A stretch of 64,000 nt of DNA from Didymella arachidicola (lineage: Eukaryota > Ascomycota > Dothideomycetes > Pleosporales > Didymellaceae): contig CM049985.1 in the NCBI GenBank assembly GCA_016630955.3, positions 1,240,001 through 1,304,000 of the forward strand. The letters run 5' to 3'. The notes under the pieces are model-generated. The model was not told where the DNA came from, made no database searches, and saw only the letters and a list, made by a program, of their open reading frames with translations. The first letter of the stretch is position 1, and each line of letters starts with the position of its first letter. Positions 1 to 10,264 of the stretch are shown piece after piece. The translations under genes were made by a program, and so were the position numbers.

Positions 1-1
1 A

Positions 2-1597
2 GACTTCACCAAAGCTCGAGAACAGTTGACGAAGACTATTGCTGCTGCAAAATCGGAGAGCACAACCGATACGAAGAGCGCTGCCGATTCTTCTGGGAAT
101 TCTGAGAAGTCTCCAGCGATCGCAGCCAGGTCAGATACGCCAGCCGCGCTGATAACAGCAACCAGAACAGATGCCTACCCACATTCGGTACCAAGTGAAG
201 TAAATGGCAAACAACTCCCACAGCCGGTCTTTGACTTACTTCTCGGGCAACAAGACTCTGCATCTCCATACTTCACGCGACGCTATTTTAGTACCCCATA
301 CTTAGCAGCTGCAGGAGATACGACTGAGCCTCCGGGAGACGTCCTGCACCATCTCTCTCAGCTCGACTCACAAGCGTTTGAATTGTACCAGATTTACACC
401 AATACTGACAGAATTGGATTCAAGTGTTCTGCAGAGGTCAAGTCCAAGTACATGTGGGTGGCGTGTTGGCCGCTGATGAACGCACACATTCTGGGCTGTA
501 CCATCGAGGAACCAGCCTTCGCTGACAGAGTGATGGATACTCTTGCAGAAAAGCTTCCACCTGGCCTTGCCCCTGACTTCAAGACTGTAGAGCATCTCTT
601 TGATGGCAGCAGAATAGGTGTACCTGACGTACTTCTGCGTTTCGTCGCCGACCGCTTCGTCACTGCCCAGCAGCAGTCCCATGTCGTCCTGGATACCTCG
701 AAATACCCGGAACCATTCAGAGAGACTGCTCTACAGTCAGCATTATGGCATCTTACCCACAGCCAAGAAGCTGCTGCAGTATCAGCATGCATATACCACA
801 CACACCGCGACAAAGAAGCGTGCTATAAGACGAAATTGACTCCGGTCGATACGCTGAAAGAACAGCGGCTTGCTTCCGCACGCGATAAATCTGCCAGAGA
901 CGCCAAGTTTGTGATTGCAAATGCCCTGCAGAACGGCATTAAGAGCGTGGATTGGGAGCAGCACAGGGCAATTGCAAGACAGAAGCTGCGTATTGACACC
1001 GGTCAAGCGTGGACGGGCTTTCGACCACGAGAGATTGGTGGTCAGGCTGTTTGGGATGAATCGACATCTGAACACATCAATGGCTCTTGTGACAGCGCAT
1101 ATCATACAACTTCAAATGGCCAGATCCCGTCAGCGAACCCGACTAGACATACTTACGATCTGACAAGGACGCCTAACAGCTTACCCGTTTTACAGAACCG
1201 CTCTACGAAGGCCCATCTCATCACCAATCCGACTCCACGTGTATCAATAAACGGTCAAGCTCCGTCTTCTGAACTTGCCGACGCACCGACGGTTACGCCC
1301 ATTCAGACGTCCCACGATTTTTTGTTGGCAGAGCTCGATGGTAATAGCGTTATTGCAACTCGTCCAACAGCACTGCCTGTGAAGTACAGACCCAGTGTTG
1401 ATCGTATGCGAGCTTCAATGAGTCATGACATGACGAGTTTTGCCGCTACGAACGTTGCAGGTGAACATGAGAACGACATTGACAGCTTGGACGACGTTGT
1501 GACAGCGTCAGACCCCAGGATCGGAGAGCTGACAACGGAATACGAGAGGACTGTCGGCTGTCCCGGTGCATACCCCAGATCTGATATTGGCTTATGA
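2..1597 (+). CDS. Partial hypothetical protein, BTB-adjacent region (5' end outside window)
   Basis: The reading frame is open to the left edge of the window and ends at TGA 1595-1597, so the N-terminus is missing. About 530 codons are visible. The first 60 or so residues are Ser/Thr/Ala-rich and probably disordered. A region near residues 95-245 (HHLSQLDSQAFELYQIYTN, then helices ending RFVADRFVTA) resembles the helical half that follows the BTB/POZ fold in many fungal hypothetical proteins, but I cannot see a complete BTB core. The C-terminal half is low in hydrophobics and probably disordered. No catalytic motif is recognised and no internal intron is needed. Coding is well supported by the long open frame; the family is an inference. 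Confidence 0.7.
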   Translation, partial: DFTKAREQLTKTIAAAKSESTTDTKSAADSSGNSEKSPAIAARSDTPAALITATRTDAYPHSVPSEVNGKQLPQPVFDLLLGQQDSASPYFTRRYFSTPYLAAAGDTTEPPGDVLHHLSQLDSQAFELYQIYTNTDRIGFKCSAEVKSKYMWVACWPLMNAHILGCTIEEPAFADRVMDTLAEKLPPGLAPDFKTVEHLFDGSRIGVPDVLLRFVADRFVTAQQQSHVVLDTSKYPEPFRETALQSALWHLTHSQEAAAVSACIYHTHRDKEACYKTKLTPVDTLKEQRLASARDKSARDAKFVIANALQNGIKSVDWEQHRAIARQKLRIDTGQAWTGFRPREIGGQAVWDESTSEHINGSCDSAYHTTSNGQIPSANPTRHTYDLTRTPNSLPVLQNRSTKAHLITNPTPRVSINGQAPSSELADAPTVTPIQTSHDFLLAELDGNSVIATRPTALPVKYRPSVDRMRASMSHDMTSFAATNVAGEHENDIDSLDDVVTASDPRIGELTTEYERTVGCPGAYPRSDIGL

Positions 1598-1726
1598 GAG
1601 AGCATACAAGAAGCCGTCAAGGGTCAGTTGTAAGCTGCCTGATTGTTGCGAAGTGAGATGATCGTTATAGTCTGTACATATCTGTTTGTTTCAGAGCCCG
1701 AATGTAGATTAGAAAAATAGTGTTAT

Positions 1727-2920
1727 TTAGAAGATCGCTGTGCCGTTGACGTGCGAGCTGACACCACCAGGGCAGTTGGCTGGCGCACTCGTGAAGAAGA
1801 AAAACCACCTGTTCTTCTCCCTGCACGTTTGCGCCAGCTTCTCAAGATCCAGCATCTCGCCTAGAGGCATTCCCCAGAGGGCCAAGACTTCCGCATTGGT
1901 TAGCGCTGTGCGGTCTGAGTATGTGTTACATGACTTACTGTACTCATGCAGATGGTAGTCCTCGTGCGTCGGCCACGCCTCAAAAGCCGGCGCGTCACCA
2001 CCTACTGTAGCGAAGTAGCAATCATGCAACCAATCTAGTATCTTCTGCTCCTGGGAGACACCGGCATAACGCCCGCCGTCCTCGCCGTTCGGCCCGTGCC
2101 TTGTCGCAGCCTTCGTCCTATCCTCATCGGACTTGCTGTCGTATGCTTCCTTCCAGCCACTGCGAATGAACAGCATGTCGCCGATCCTGATATCTCCGCC
2201 CTGTGCTGCCGGCCGGATGTCAATCCCCTGATCCTTTCCACACTGGTATAGCTCCTCCCATGAGATCGGGTAGTAATCGTACGGATCGTAGTTGATGCCC
2301 TTTTTGTGCGCATACCCGCGGTAATCGAGTAGCACACCGCGCCCGGCAACACCATGCTCGGCCAAATGGTGGATGGAACACTTCTGATTTGCAGCCGGGC
2401 CGACGATATCAGAGGCCTTCGTGCCGTTGTAGAACGAGCCTGTGGAGATATGCGCGAAGTGGCGGAAGCCGTCCCATTGCGTGCTAGATTGGGTGTTCAT
2501 GTGATAGAGGTCGTCGTAAGCGATGCCTTCTGCTAAGGTCTTGATCTCGTGTTTAAAGATTTCGCGGCCGAAGGCGGGCTGGTTGGGAACATTCAAGGGC
2601 AGGTTCACGGGTACAATCTCGCCGGAGCGGATTTCTTTGGCTGCGGCGGCTACGCGGGTTGGGGTGAGGAGGTTGAGGCGGCCGACCTATTGTTCGTTAG
2701 TGCTTGTAGGTTGGAGAGGGTGAAGGTTTCGCACGTAGTCATCTGTGCCCCATGTCCATGCAGCTTCTTTGGGAGCGCCTGGAATATCTGGAAGCTCTTT
2801 TCTGGTGGGAAACTTGGTCGAATCTGGATCCCATGGGATCGTAGTAGCTGTCTTGTTCATAGTCAGGAAGTCAGTAATTTGCGTCAAGCGTGTGCTGGCG
2901 GTATTCTTGGGTTCTGCCAT
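1727..2920 (-). CDS. Putative cyclase / kynurenine formamidase-like metal hydrolase
   Basis: Two exons, 2920-2735 and 2686-1727, joined across a 48-bp intron (donor GTGCGA, branch CACTAAC, acceptor AATAG). The splice is in phase 0 and turns the two frames into one 381-residue protein. N-terminal residues include IPWDPDSTKFPTRKELPDIP. After the junction comes GRLNLLTPTRV, and then WDGFRHFAH, the place of the metal-binding loop in the PF04199 cyclase family (kynurenine formamidase superfamily). Fungal members share this pattern in place of the bacterial HGTHxD motif. The expected reaction is metal-dependent hydrolysis or ring closure on a small substrate; the real substrate is unknown. There is no signal peptide, so it is probably cytosolic. 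Length is usual for fungal members. Confidence 0.88.
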
Positions 2921-3367
2921 TGTGAATCAATTTCAATTCAAAGATCGATCTACTGTATAAGCCCGTCGAAGAACTGAGCAAGTCAGTGGATATAAGTGAG
3001 TGACCTACCCCGCCGCTGTCTACGTAATTAAGCTCGCCCCGCATTTCTTCGCTGACAGAGGTCTTGTCAACTGCAAACCGCCGAGGCAGGAATGAAGTGT
3101 GGGGTCGGAAAGCGCCACGGACAACCTTCGCAGGACGACTCGTAAAGTCCGAGGCGTAGCCAATGAGCACAATGGTTCAATTTCTCTGCGACTTTGAGAC
3201 TGCATTTTCATTGGTTGCTTTTGATGATCAGACCGCGGTGTCGATGACAGTCGCAGTACACAGTAGGCGCGACCGGCAATTCTACGACACATGACGTAAT
3301 TCACACTAATTGAAGCTCGGTTCGTCCCTAAGACACTGCCCTTCCGCAGAGCTCCTATCTGTCACGT
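2921..3367. other. Intergenic: 5' flank of cyclase gene
   Basis: Upstream region of the minus-strand cyclase gene and 3' flank of the minus-strand membrane protein gene. Short open frames here on both strands look random. I see no clear promoter element. Confidence 0.5.
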
Positions 3368-4209
3368 CTACACCTTAGCATATCCTCGAGTGCGGCGCGT
3401 CCTGAGCCACCAAATCACAAAGACGACGAAGTTGATAGACTCCAGGCCTGCGAGACCGACACCGACCTAAAAGGCGAAACGCTGTCGCAGTTGTCAGCTA
3501 GGAACCCTCGAGATGCTCGAGCTGCTCACCGTTTCTGTGCAGATCTCTCCAAACCTAACATGTTTGTACCCATAATTTCGACGTGTACATGTCCAAGATC
3601 TACGCAATTCAGCTACGCAGGGCTTGCTCGACGGTGGCACACCCACAGCAGATCCCAACTGGTCTCAAACGTGTCCCAGGTACCGTAGTATGCTGTCACG
3701 GCTACCCAGAGCGCAAGACATATCGCAGAAATTACCATCGTGCTGATGTTGCCGACTTTCGTCATCTGTCGCACCTGTATATCTGTCAACAGGAATGATT
3801 TCGATACTGCGGCTCGTGCGAGACTCACGGCTTTGGTGAATACTGCGAGGACTAATACGATGCTAAACAGCCCAGCGACTATGACAGCTTCCAGAAAGAT
3901 GTAAGTAGGATACATCTTCAAGCCTTCTTGCTCTGGCCACACTGGAAAGCTTCCACTACCCTCTTGGAATGAGTTCCTGACATGTCTTGTACTACGGTAG
4001 CCACGAATAGCATCAATGAGGCTCATACAAATCAAAGCACACATCAATACGGAGACGGTTCGAAGTATTAGACGGATCCAAGACACGACTCGATAATCGC
4101 GGAGCTCTGGTGCAGATTGGCGTTTCTCGTTGCGGCGCTCGGCCAGTACGATCTCGGCTGCGTTGTTTTCCATATTGCAGTATGGCTTTAAAGTGCTTCG
4201 GGGTATCAC
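3368..4209 (-). CDS. Small four-helix integral membrane protein (MARVEL-like topology)
   Basis: Three exons by my splicing: 4209-3641, 3599-3530 and 3466-3368. Intron 1 is only 41 bp (donor GTGCCA, acceptor CGTAG) and intron 2 is 63 bp (GTGAGC to TTTTAG). Phases close exactly and give 245 residues. Four hydrophobic segments are seen: around VSWIRLILRTVSVLMCALIC, YIFLEAVIVAGLFSIVLVLA, STMVISAICLALWVAV and, in exon 3, GLAGLESINFVVFVIWWL. A Cys/Trp motif SWTC sits in exon 2. Many fungal genomes carry such plasma-membrane four-helix proteins of unknown role. The first ATG is 4209; a second in-frame ATG at 4173 (MENNAAEI) is an equally possible start. The first intron is the weakest part of the model. 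Confidence 0.72.
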
Positions 4210-4964
4210 TGGTCTCGTAGAACTTGCGAGCGCGCCAGATGACGGCTGTCAGCTCGTTTTATCGTTGCTGTCAGCCGCGCCGCAGTACCTACGCCGTAAT
4301 CTCACATCCCTTACCATACTCGAAAGCCAAGCGAGGCTGACGGCGGTCAGAAACCATCTCGCGTTGCAATTTGGATTGCTTATGTGAGAGGGTCAGGACT
4401 AGGTATGCGCTGAACGGCGGTCCAAATGATCCTTGATGGAGATGGGTTGGGAAATATGCGCATTTTGGTCAGATTGTGAGATGTTCGCGCGCATTCGCGT
4501 CCGCCCTTTGCCTGCAAGATTTTCCTGAGTAAACCGATACATTATTTCGCATGTCTTATGTAAATAGGTGTCCTCAAATATAAAGACCATGGCATTGCAA
4601 CATCTAGGAACACTCGATGTAATGGTCTTGCGTCCGCGCTGCTGTGGGCCGCTAGTCCGTGCGTTCATCGTCGTCACCCTTTCTACGAAGAGCAAAGCTC
4701 GTTCTCCCAAGCACAGCTCAATGTATCCTTGAGTCTCCCCGCGGTCTGCCTCGGACGCAAAACAAATTCTTCGGCCACAGTGCATTATCTTGGCTCCTTC
4801 AAGTGCCACGCGACCTGTTTCCATCACGACCCCTCGTTGGCGCAGAAACCTCGCGCTGCATGCTTCCACGTCTGCAACGGTCACCGAAAGTCCTCATACA
4901 ATTTGCGACCCTCATTTCGGTCTCCGTCGTAGTGCTTAAGTTCTGGACATTGCGGGAGGACCCA
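4210..4964. other. Intergenic: divergent promoter region
   Basis: Lies between the minus-strand membrane protein and the plus-strand kinase-like gene. The kinase frame stays open upstream to about 4659, with an in-frame ATG at 4860, so part of this stretch could be coding. A 161-codon minus-strand open frame overlaps it and looks like chance. Confidence 0.45.
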
Positions 4965-6149
4965 ATGCCACCACCAGATTCATCCTATGAAGTCGCCTCT
5001 GCTCTGCTCGCAGAAGAGGGCCTGAGGTTGGTCTCGGTGTCGTTGCCGCAATCTCTGTGGGCCGGATATGGGCAAATATGTCGCCTTACTGCAACCGATA
5101 GCTCCTCCAAGACGCGTTCGTTGATCCTCAAGCTGATTACGCCGCCGCCCACAAGATCGGGAGATGAAGGTCACACCAGAAAGATCTTGAGTTACCAGGT
5201 TGAGCAGTACTTTTATAGCCAGCTGGCACCTCAACTACCAGCAACTGTACCTGTCGCAAGGTGTCTGGCGAGTATCAATCGGCACCACTTGGATGGAACC
5301 TCTACCACTGCTATGATTCTGAACGACCTCAAGGAAGAGTACCCCGTGGCTGGCGAGAAACAAGGTGCACTATCGCTAACTCAAGTCAACGCTGCACTAG
5401 ATTGGCTCTCTGGCTTCCACGGCTTCTGGTGGCCGCGAGTGAAAAGCTTCGATCGCGCTCAATTAGTGCTGCCGCCTTTGGAGGAGGCCGGCCACGATGG
5501 AGACGACGCGACAGAGAAATCTGTCTGGCTGAATGGAGGCTACACCTATCTAGCTACCCGACGCAGCGAATATGAAGGGCTGGCAAACGACACAGATTCA
5601 GAATGGATGAAACCTTTGACAACGCCAGTGATAGACAACCGGTATTCGGTTGCAGAGCTGGTCGCGTCATTCCTAGCACCATCGACAACCCCTGGACAGG
5701 GTGCCATAGAGGAATTCCAGACATTGATACATGGCGACGTCAAGTCGGAGAATCTCTTTACCAGCAAGTCTGGTGGAAAAGTAGCATTTTACGACTTCCA
5801 GTACACTGGTCTGGGTCTTGGTGTCTGTGATCTAGCGAAGCTGTTCACTTGCTCCGTGCCCGTCCGCATGCTCACTGCAGACAGCCATGTTCCAGACTCG
5901 CTCGAAATGCAAGAGGGCGAGAAGCTGCTGCTGCAGAGATATTGGTCGGGGTTGCAACGCACAAGTGGCAAAGAGTACGACTGGGAGACATTTGTTAAGC
6001 ATTGGGAGATTGCGCTCGTTGACTGGTTGAGATTTCAGGCCAGCTGGGGCTTCTGGGGTAATACAGAATGGTTGGAGGCGCGTGTCAGAAGTATCTTGAA
6101 AGACAAACAGTGGCAGGGTATGCTTTTGAAGTCTGTAAATACGAAATAG
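4965..6149 (+). CDS. CHK/EcKinase-like small-molecule phosphotransferase
   Basis: Single-exon gene, 394 residues from ATG 4965. It has the aminoglycoside-phosphotransferase / CHK kinase-like layout: LILKL with Lys56 as probable ATP-binding lysine, the catalytic loop HGDVKSEN (His256, Asp258, Asn263), and YDFQYTG in which Asp277 replaces the DFG aspartate. C-terminal helices are rich in Trp (ALVDWLRFQASWGFWG). Members phosphorylate small molecules such as choline or ecdysteroid-like alcohols; the fungal substrate is unknown. The frame stays open upstream to an ATG at 4860, which would add 35 residues with a hydrophobic stretch (LIQFATLISVSVVVLKF). I prefer 4965 because the family normally begins close to this motif spacing. 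Probably cytosolic. Confidence 0.85.
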   Translation: MPPPDSSYEVASALLAEEGLRLVSVSLPQSLWAGYGQICRLTATDSSSKTRSLILKLITPPPTRSGDEGHTRKILSYQVEQYFYSQLAPQLPATVPVARCLASINRHHLDGTSTTAMILNDLKEEYPVAGEKQGALSLTQVNAALDWLSGFHGFWWPRVKSFDRAQLVLPPLEEAGHDGDDATEKSVWLNGGYTYLATRRSEYEGLANDTDSEWMKPLTTPVIDNRYSVAELVASFLAPSTTPGQGAIEEFQTLIHGDVKSENLFTSKSGGKVAFYDFQYTGLGLGVCDLAKLFTCSVPVRMLTADSHVPDSLEMQEGEKLLLQRYWSGLQRTSGKEYDWETFVKHWEIALVDWLRFQASWGFWGNTEWLEARVRSILKDKQWQGMLLKSVNTK

Positions 6150-6944
6150 CGGAGAAGCTTTCTCACCTCATAATACAGACCGTGTCCAAGCTTCAATGCC
6201 TCACGAGAATCTTTGCGGGAAGCATTGAGTGAGAATGAAGGGTCTGTGGCTTTTGCGGATGACCAGATCGTGTTCAGTCAACTGTAGGCTGTAGCTGCCT
6301 CGACGAGGCGCGCCGTGGTCGCGTCATTCGGACCCACTTGAAGCTTTCGTAGCGGAACGCGCGTGGCAGTCGCGAGCCGAGGGCGTTGCTCTTCACACAA
6401 TCGCAACTCGCACTACCCACCACTCAAATGTCACTGCAAACGAGCCAATTTATGTTGCAAGTATCCCTAGCGTCATTGATTGGAAAGCCCGCACAATGAG
6501 TCCGCATGCAATTGCTCATCTTCCAACCGTTCTAAACGATCTTGCTTCGCTAAACGGCAGTACAGCTTCATCAACGCGACTCGGATCATTGAACTTGGCA
6601 GTTCTTGTCAACAAGCTTTGCAATCGAGATCGTCATCTGTGAGGTGAATCACGAAGATTACAATTTTGGGGTATGACAAGAAATTTCCAAGCAATCTCTA
6701 ACACCGATCTGGAAGGTAGGAAGGGTACCTGACATTCATTTCACCCGTACCACGTGAAAAACACGGTTTAACAGACAAGCAACCAGAGACAGCTGCAGAT
6801 TTGAGTGCATGCAAGCCAATATCGCACGCAATCATGGTGCCATCGTCATAATTCCGCTCGCTTACAGGCGGTCGTGGTAATATATAAAGGGAACAATATC
6901 TTGGTAATGCACTCATTGCTCTCTCATCTGTCTCCTTTCTCAAC
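6150..6944. other. Intergenic: 3' flank of kinase-like gene and carboxypeptidase promoter
   Basis: Holds the carboxypeptidase promoter with a TATA box at 6881-6888. No other coding signal is seen. Confidence 0.5.
6881..6888 (+). promoter_or_regulatory. TATA box of carboxypeptidase gene
   Basis: TATATAAA lies 57 bp before the ATG at 6945, a normal fungal core-promoter spacing. Confidence 0.6.
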
Positions 6945-8246
6945 ATGAGGGCTTTCATTGTACACTCGCTGCTGGCCTCGCTTGCCGCTGGTCTTGCTGC
7001 AGCATCAAGCGGCCCAGTATCCTACACTGGATACCAAGTCCTTCGTGTCAAGACACTCGGTCATCTGGCGGAGGTGCAGAAGAAGCTTGCAACCATCGCT
7101 TATCAGCAGTGGGAAGACACCGACACTCATATCGATATCGTCGTTTCCCCTGATCAGTTCGAAAAGCTCGAGTCGCTCGGCCTGAGCTACCGCACATTGC
7201 ATAAGGACCTTGGAGAGTCAATTGCAAGAGAGGGTCAGCAGAAGGCATACCGAAAGCGCGACATCGATGACCTATCATGGTATGACACGTACTCGCCGTA
7301 CTCTGAGCATCTCCAGTACATCTCAGATCTGCACGCCGCATTTCCCAACAACAGCAAGCTTGTCTCGTCTGGTAGATCGTACGAGAATCGCACCATCCAG
7401 GGCATCCATCTGTACGGTGATGCAGGACCAGGAAAGCCAGCAGTGTTGTACCACGGCAATGTCCATGCTCGAGAGTGGATCACCTCCAAGACTGTCGAGT
7501 ACTTGACCCTGCAGCTCATCAACGCCCATAAGAACGCTACAAACACCACCGAATCGGTTCTTAATACATACGACTTCCACATATTTCCCATCGTTAACCC
7601 TGATGGCTTCGTCTACTCGCAAGAGAAGGACCGCCTCTGGCGCAAGACCCGAACTCCACCTCCACCGGGTCAGAACCAGACATGTTTCGGCACCGACATC
7701 AACCGCAACTGGGAGTACGGTTGGGATGCGAACCCGCTCGGGGCTTCAACGAATGCTTGCGCCCAGGCCTACAGAGGCGAGAAGCCGTCTGACACGATCG
7801 AGAACCAAGGCCTTGATGCCTACGTCCGCAAGCTGCGCGATACCGTTGGTATCAAGCTGTTTATCGACTGGCACAGCTACGGACAATACATCCTCTCACC
7901 GTTTGGCTCCAAGGAAGAGTGGTATGCTCCCGAGCTAGGCAAGTGGACTAAGACTGCGTCGGTCTTGAGCGAGACGATCCGTGATAGCTCGGACAGGCGC
8001 ACGACGTTCACGTTTGGACCTAGTGGCGCAACGCTGTACACGACAACTGGTGCTGCACCCGACCACTTGTATGCGATTGGTGGCGCAGACTTCTCGTATA
8101 CTATCGAACTTCCTGATACTGGCGACTTCGGTTTCGTGTTGCCTCCGGAGAGGATCAGGGGTGCTGCTGAGGAGCAGTGGGCTGGGCAACAGGTCTTGTT
8201 TCCTCTCCTCGACGAGGTCTTCTTCGACGGACTTGGTCCCGCCTAG
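6945..8246 (+). CDS. Secreted zinc metallocarboxypeptidase A (M14A)
   Basis: Single exon, 433 residues. A signal peptide (first 20 or so residues, ending near GLAAASS) is followed by an activation propeptide. A Lys-Arg site at residues 104-105 fits Kex2-type maturation. Zinc ligands are visible: HARE gives His174 and Glu177, and DWHSYG gives His310. The substrate carboxylate-binding NRNW (Arg254) and the catalytic glutamate in YTIELP (Glu388) are intact. Length matches fungal MCPA-type enzymes, which remove C-terminal residues from extracellular peptides. Several N-glycosylation sites are present. All key residues are kept, so an active secreted exopeptidase is expected, working alongside proteases such as the aspartic protease at 62-63.5 kb. 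Confidence 0.95.
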   Translation: MRAFIVHSLLASLAAGLAAASSGPVSYTGYQVLRVKTLGHLAEVQKKLATIAYQQWEDTDTHIDIVVSPDQFEKLESLGLSYRTLHKDLGESIAREGQQKAYRKRDIDDLSWYDTYSPYSEHLQYISDLHAAFPNNSKLVSSGRSYENRTIQGIHLYGDAGPGKPAVLYHGNVHAREWITSKTVEYLTLQLINAHKNATNTTESVLNTYDFHIFPIVNPDGFVYSQEKDRLWRKTRTPPPPGQNQTCFGTDINRNWEYGWDANPLGASTNACAQAYRGEKPSDTIENQGLDAYVRKLRDTVGIKLFIDWHSYGQYILSPFGSKEEWYAPELGKWTKTASVLSETIRDSSDRRTTFTFGPSGATLYTTTGAAPDHLYAIGGADFSYTIELPDTGDFGFVLPPERIRGAAEEQWAGQQVLFPLLDEVFFDGLGPA

Positions 8247-8601
8247 ATTGAACCTAGGTGAAGCTTGAGTATGCCTACATAGTCCGCTCTGTCGTTCCGC
8301 AGATAGTGTAGTAATGTAATATTGCAGAAATGGTTATGCTTGATTTCATGTTGAAGCCCCAAGGATCTTCCGAGAAGAAAGAAGGTCACAAGCAGCGGCT
8401 CCGAGCTTGCCACTCATTAGGAACCAGTCTTTTCACCGAAATGCATACAAAAAAAAAGTGCCACTCTGCTGTTCCAACGCGCGATCACATCGTGTACTGA
8501 TCGCAAAGCCTCACCGCTACTTCCGCGACCTCCATATAGCAACACATGCTGGCACGACCACTCTGAATAAGCAAAAAGAGTCGCTACCTAAAAGAACATA
8601 T
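8247..8601. other. Intergenic: 3' flanks of carboxypeptidase and tRNA
   Basis: 3' flank of the carboxypeptidase and of the minus-strand tRNA, including its terminator at 8590-8593. A plus-strand open frame through here reads antisense to the tRNA and is rejected. Confidence 0.5.
8590..8593 (-). terminator. RNA polymerase III terminator of tRNA-Thr
   Basis: TTTT on the minus strand, 8 nt beyond the tRNA 3' end, with a T5 run further on at about 8575. Typical Pol III termination. Confidence 0.7.
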
Positions 8602-8686
8602 GCCCATTCTCGGAATCGAACCGAGGATCTTCTCATGTCGGATTCTTGGATACGAGTGAGACGCTGTACCACTAAGCCAAACGGGC
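8601..8686 (-). tRNA. tRNA-Thr (anticodon CGU) with 14-nt intron
   Basis: Folded by hand on the minus strand. Acceptor GCCCGTT pairs with AATGGGC and the discriminator is A (8601). D arm is GCT/AGC. Anticodon stem TCTCA pairs with TGAGA. T arm is CTCGG TTCGATT CCGAG. The anticodon region is 21 nt instead of 7, so a 14-nt intron sits after position 37, the canonical eukaryotic site. Removing it leaves loop CTCGTAA with anticodon CGU, reading ACG threonine codons. A Pol III T-run follows. The intron boundaries are inferred from the standard position. Confidence 0.93.
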
Positions 8687-9133
8687 TTCTCGGGAATTGA
8701 TAATCAACCGAACTTATGCCGAAAGTTCGTATTGCTCTTTATATACTCAGTTATGACTAGAAACTTGTCGCACCGAATCAATAACTTTACATATTAACAT
8801 GATTTGTCTATATTGGTAGTGGGAAAGAGAAACACGTCGGTGCATGTTAAAGTGAGGGGTAAGTGGGGCGCTTGAGCCGGCGGTTTTTGCTCCGCTCCCC
8901 CATTTTCTTCTTTCTTTTTGTGAAGGAAGCAGCTACCTAGGTAGACATCAAATCCACATCGCAATCAGAAAGACGGTCAGTGTTGATACAGAGCAAATAC
9001 GAGTAGTTTTTCGGAGGTGGTACATAGTCTACAGGTTGCCCTCGGCAGGGTTGCTTATATGGTACACAGATGAATACGCAGGAGGAGGTACCACGGCATA
9101 TCCACGATCTTGATGAGGAAGGGGATCAGGAAG
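8687..9133. other. Intergenic: upstream of tRNA, downstream of TM protein gene
   Basis: AT-richer stretch between the tRNA 5' side and the 3' end of the next minus-strand gene. Nothing recognised. Confidence 0.4.
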
Positions 9134-10264
9134 CTAAGCTCTCGGACTCAGGACCTCTTTCTTCTCGCCAATCCTCTTCGCCAGCATGTCTCGAATTTTC
9201 TCAATTCCTGCGTAGACTCCTGCAGTAATAGTTTTACCACACCCTTTGGTCCTTGCAACAAGTGCTTCGAAGAAGTAACGGATGTAGTAGTAGATGGAGA
9301 CACGGAAACGGAATACAAGATAAACTACCACAAGAATTCCGGCTAAAAAGGCAAGGATGTCTCTAATCTCAAGCTCAGGGTACGTGGTCAGTACTTGCTG
9401 CTCGACGAACGCAACGACGGCATCGTTCACCGCAACGCCGCTATCCAGATGACCAATCTTGGTTCTCGTTATGAGACCTTGTCTGAGTACGGAAACATCA
9501 TCGACATATTCGCAGCCGGCTTCATACCCTCTGGGATCGATATATTCTGGGGTTTTCGACGAGGCTCAAGCGGAGGTCAGTTCCAGGGACGATGATGCTT
9601 CTGCAGTGGCCCTCAGCGCAGGTAGGGTGCGGGTTTGGGTCGTTGATGATAGCTCTGCGAACATTGCCTGGATAGGTAAGGGTCCACTCTTTTAAGACGA
9701 AGTAACACGATCTCCTTTCGAAGGGAGCGCAAGAGAGTCGTCAAGCTTCATGAGGGTGAAGTACATCCAATCACCATCGTTTATATGGCAACCAAAGATG
9801 TCCTTGAGGAATTCTCGTGTTGGGAGATCGCGATGGATGGCTCCTGAGGTGTACAGTACTGCTGGAGATCGTCTGACGACAGTGGCGAGGGTTGATGCCG
9901 GAGGCGATGCAGCTTTCGTGCTGACTTGAAGGAGAGACGTGGTAGGCGTTGGCTCCGTTACGAGAGGACTGTGGTCGGCCCTCCAATAGGAGGTTGCTGT
10001 TGGCGACGACAAAGTAGGGCCATGGTCAATAGTCCACTGAGGATCCAGCATGGAGGTGGCTGATGCCACGGCCTGGCCAAATTCCGTGTGGAAAGGGGGC
10101 CTGGTCGCAGAATCTGACAGAATAGTTTGCGCCAGTGAGGTGCCAACGACACCGGTTGCGTCCATAATCGCAGATTCCGAGAGGGTAGGAATGACTAGCT
10201 GTCTCGCGGATAACGTCGAGAAGGAGCTAGCAGACAAAGCTGTAGTAGTGAAACCGAAAAGCAT
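9134..10264 (-). CDS. Secreted/type I membrane protein of unknown family
   Basis: Assembled from three frames: exons 10264-9765, 9714-9528 and 9457-9134, giving 336 residues. Intron 1 is 50 bp (GTACTT, pyrimidine-rich, AAG acceptor) and intron 2 is 70 bp (GTATGA, CATAAC branch, AAG acceptor). Both close in phase. The N-terminus looks like a signal peptide (MLFGFTTTALSASSFSTLSA). A Ser/Thr/Pro-rich region follows, then a more conserved-looking part with EWTLTYPGNVRRAIINDP and several cysteines. Near the C-terminus is one strong transmembrane helix (ILAFLAGILVVVYLVF) followed by a Tyr/Arg-rich and then basic tail. I recognise no family. Both acceptors are AAG rather than CAG/TAG, so boundaries are moderately sure. 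A frame-shifted pseudogene is the alternative. Confidence 0.62.

Noticed and set aside
4399..4884. 161-codon minus-strand open frame
   Set aside because: Overlaps the kinase-like gene upstream region, has no recognisable content or signal and no supporting neighbour.
8407..8700. 97-codon plus-strand open frame
   Set aside because: Its second half is the exact antisense of the tRNA-Thr; the frame is a by-product.
9520..9760. Frameshifts in the secreted/TM protein gene
   Set aside because: Two phase-compatible introns explain the frame changes; pseudogene kept only as an alternative.
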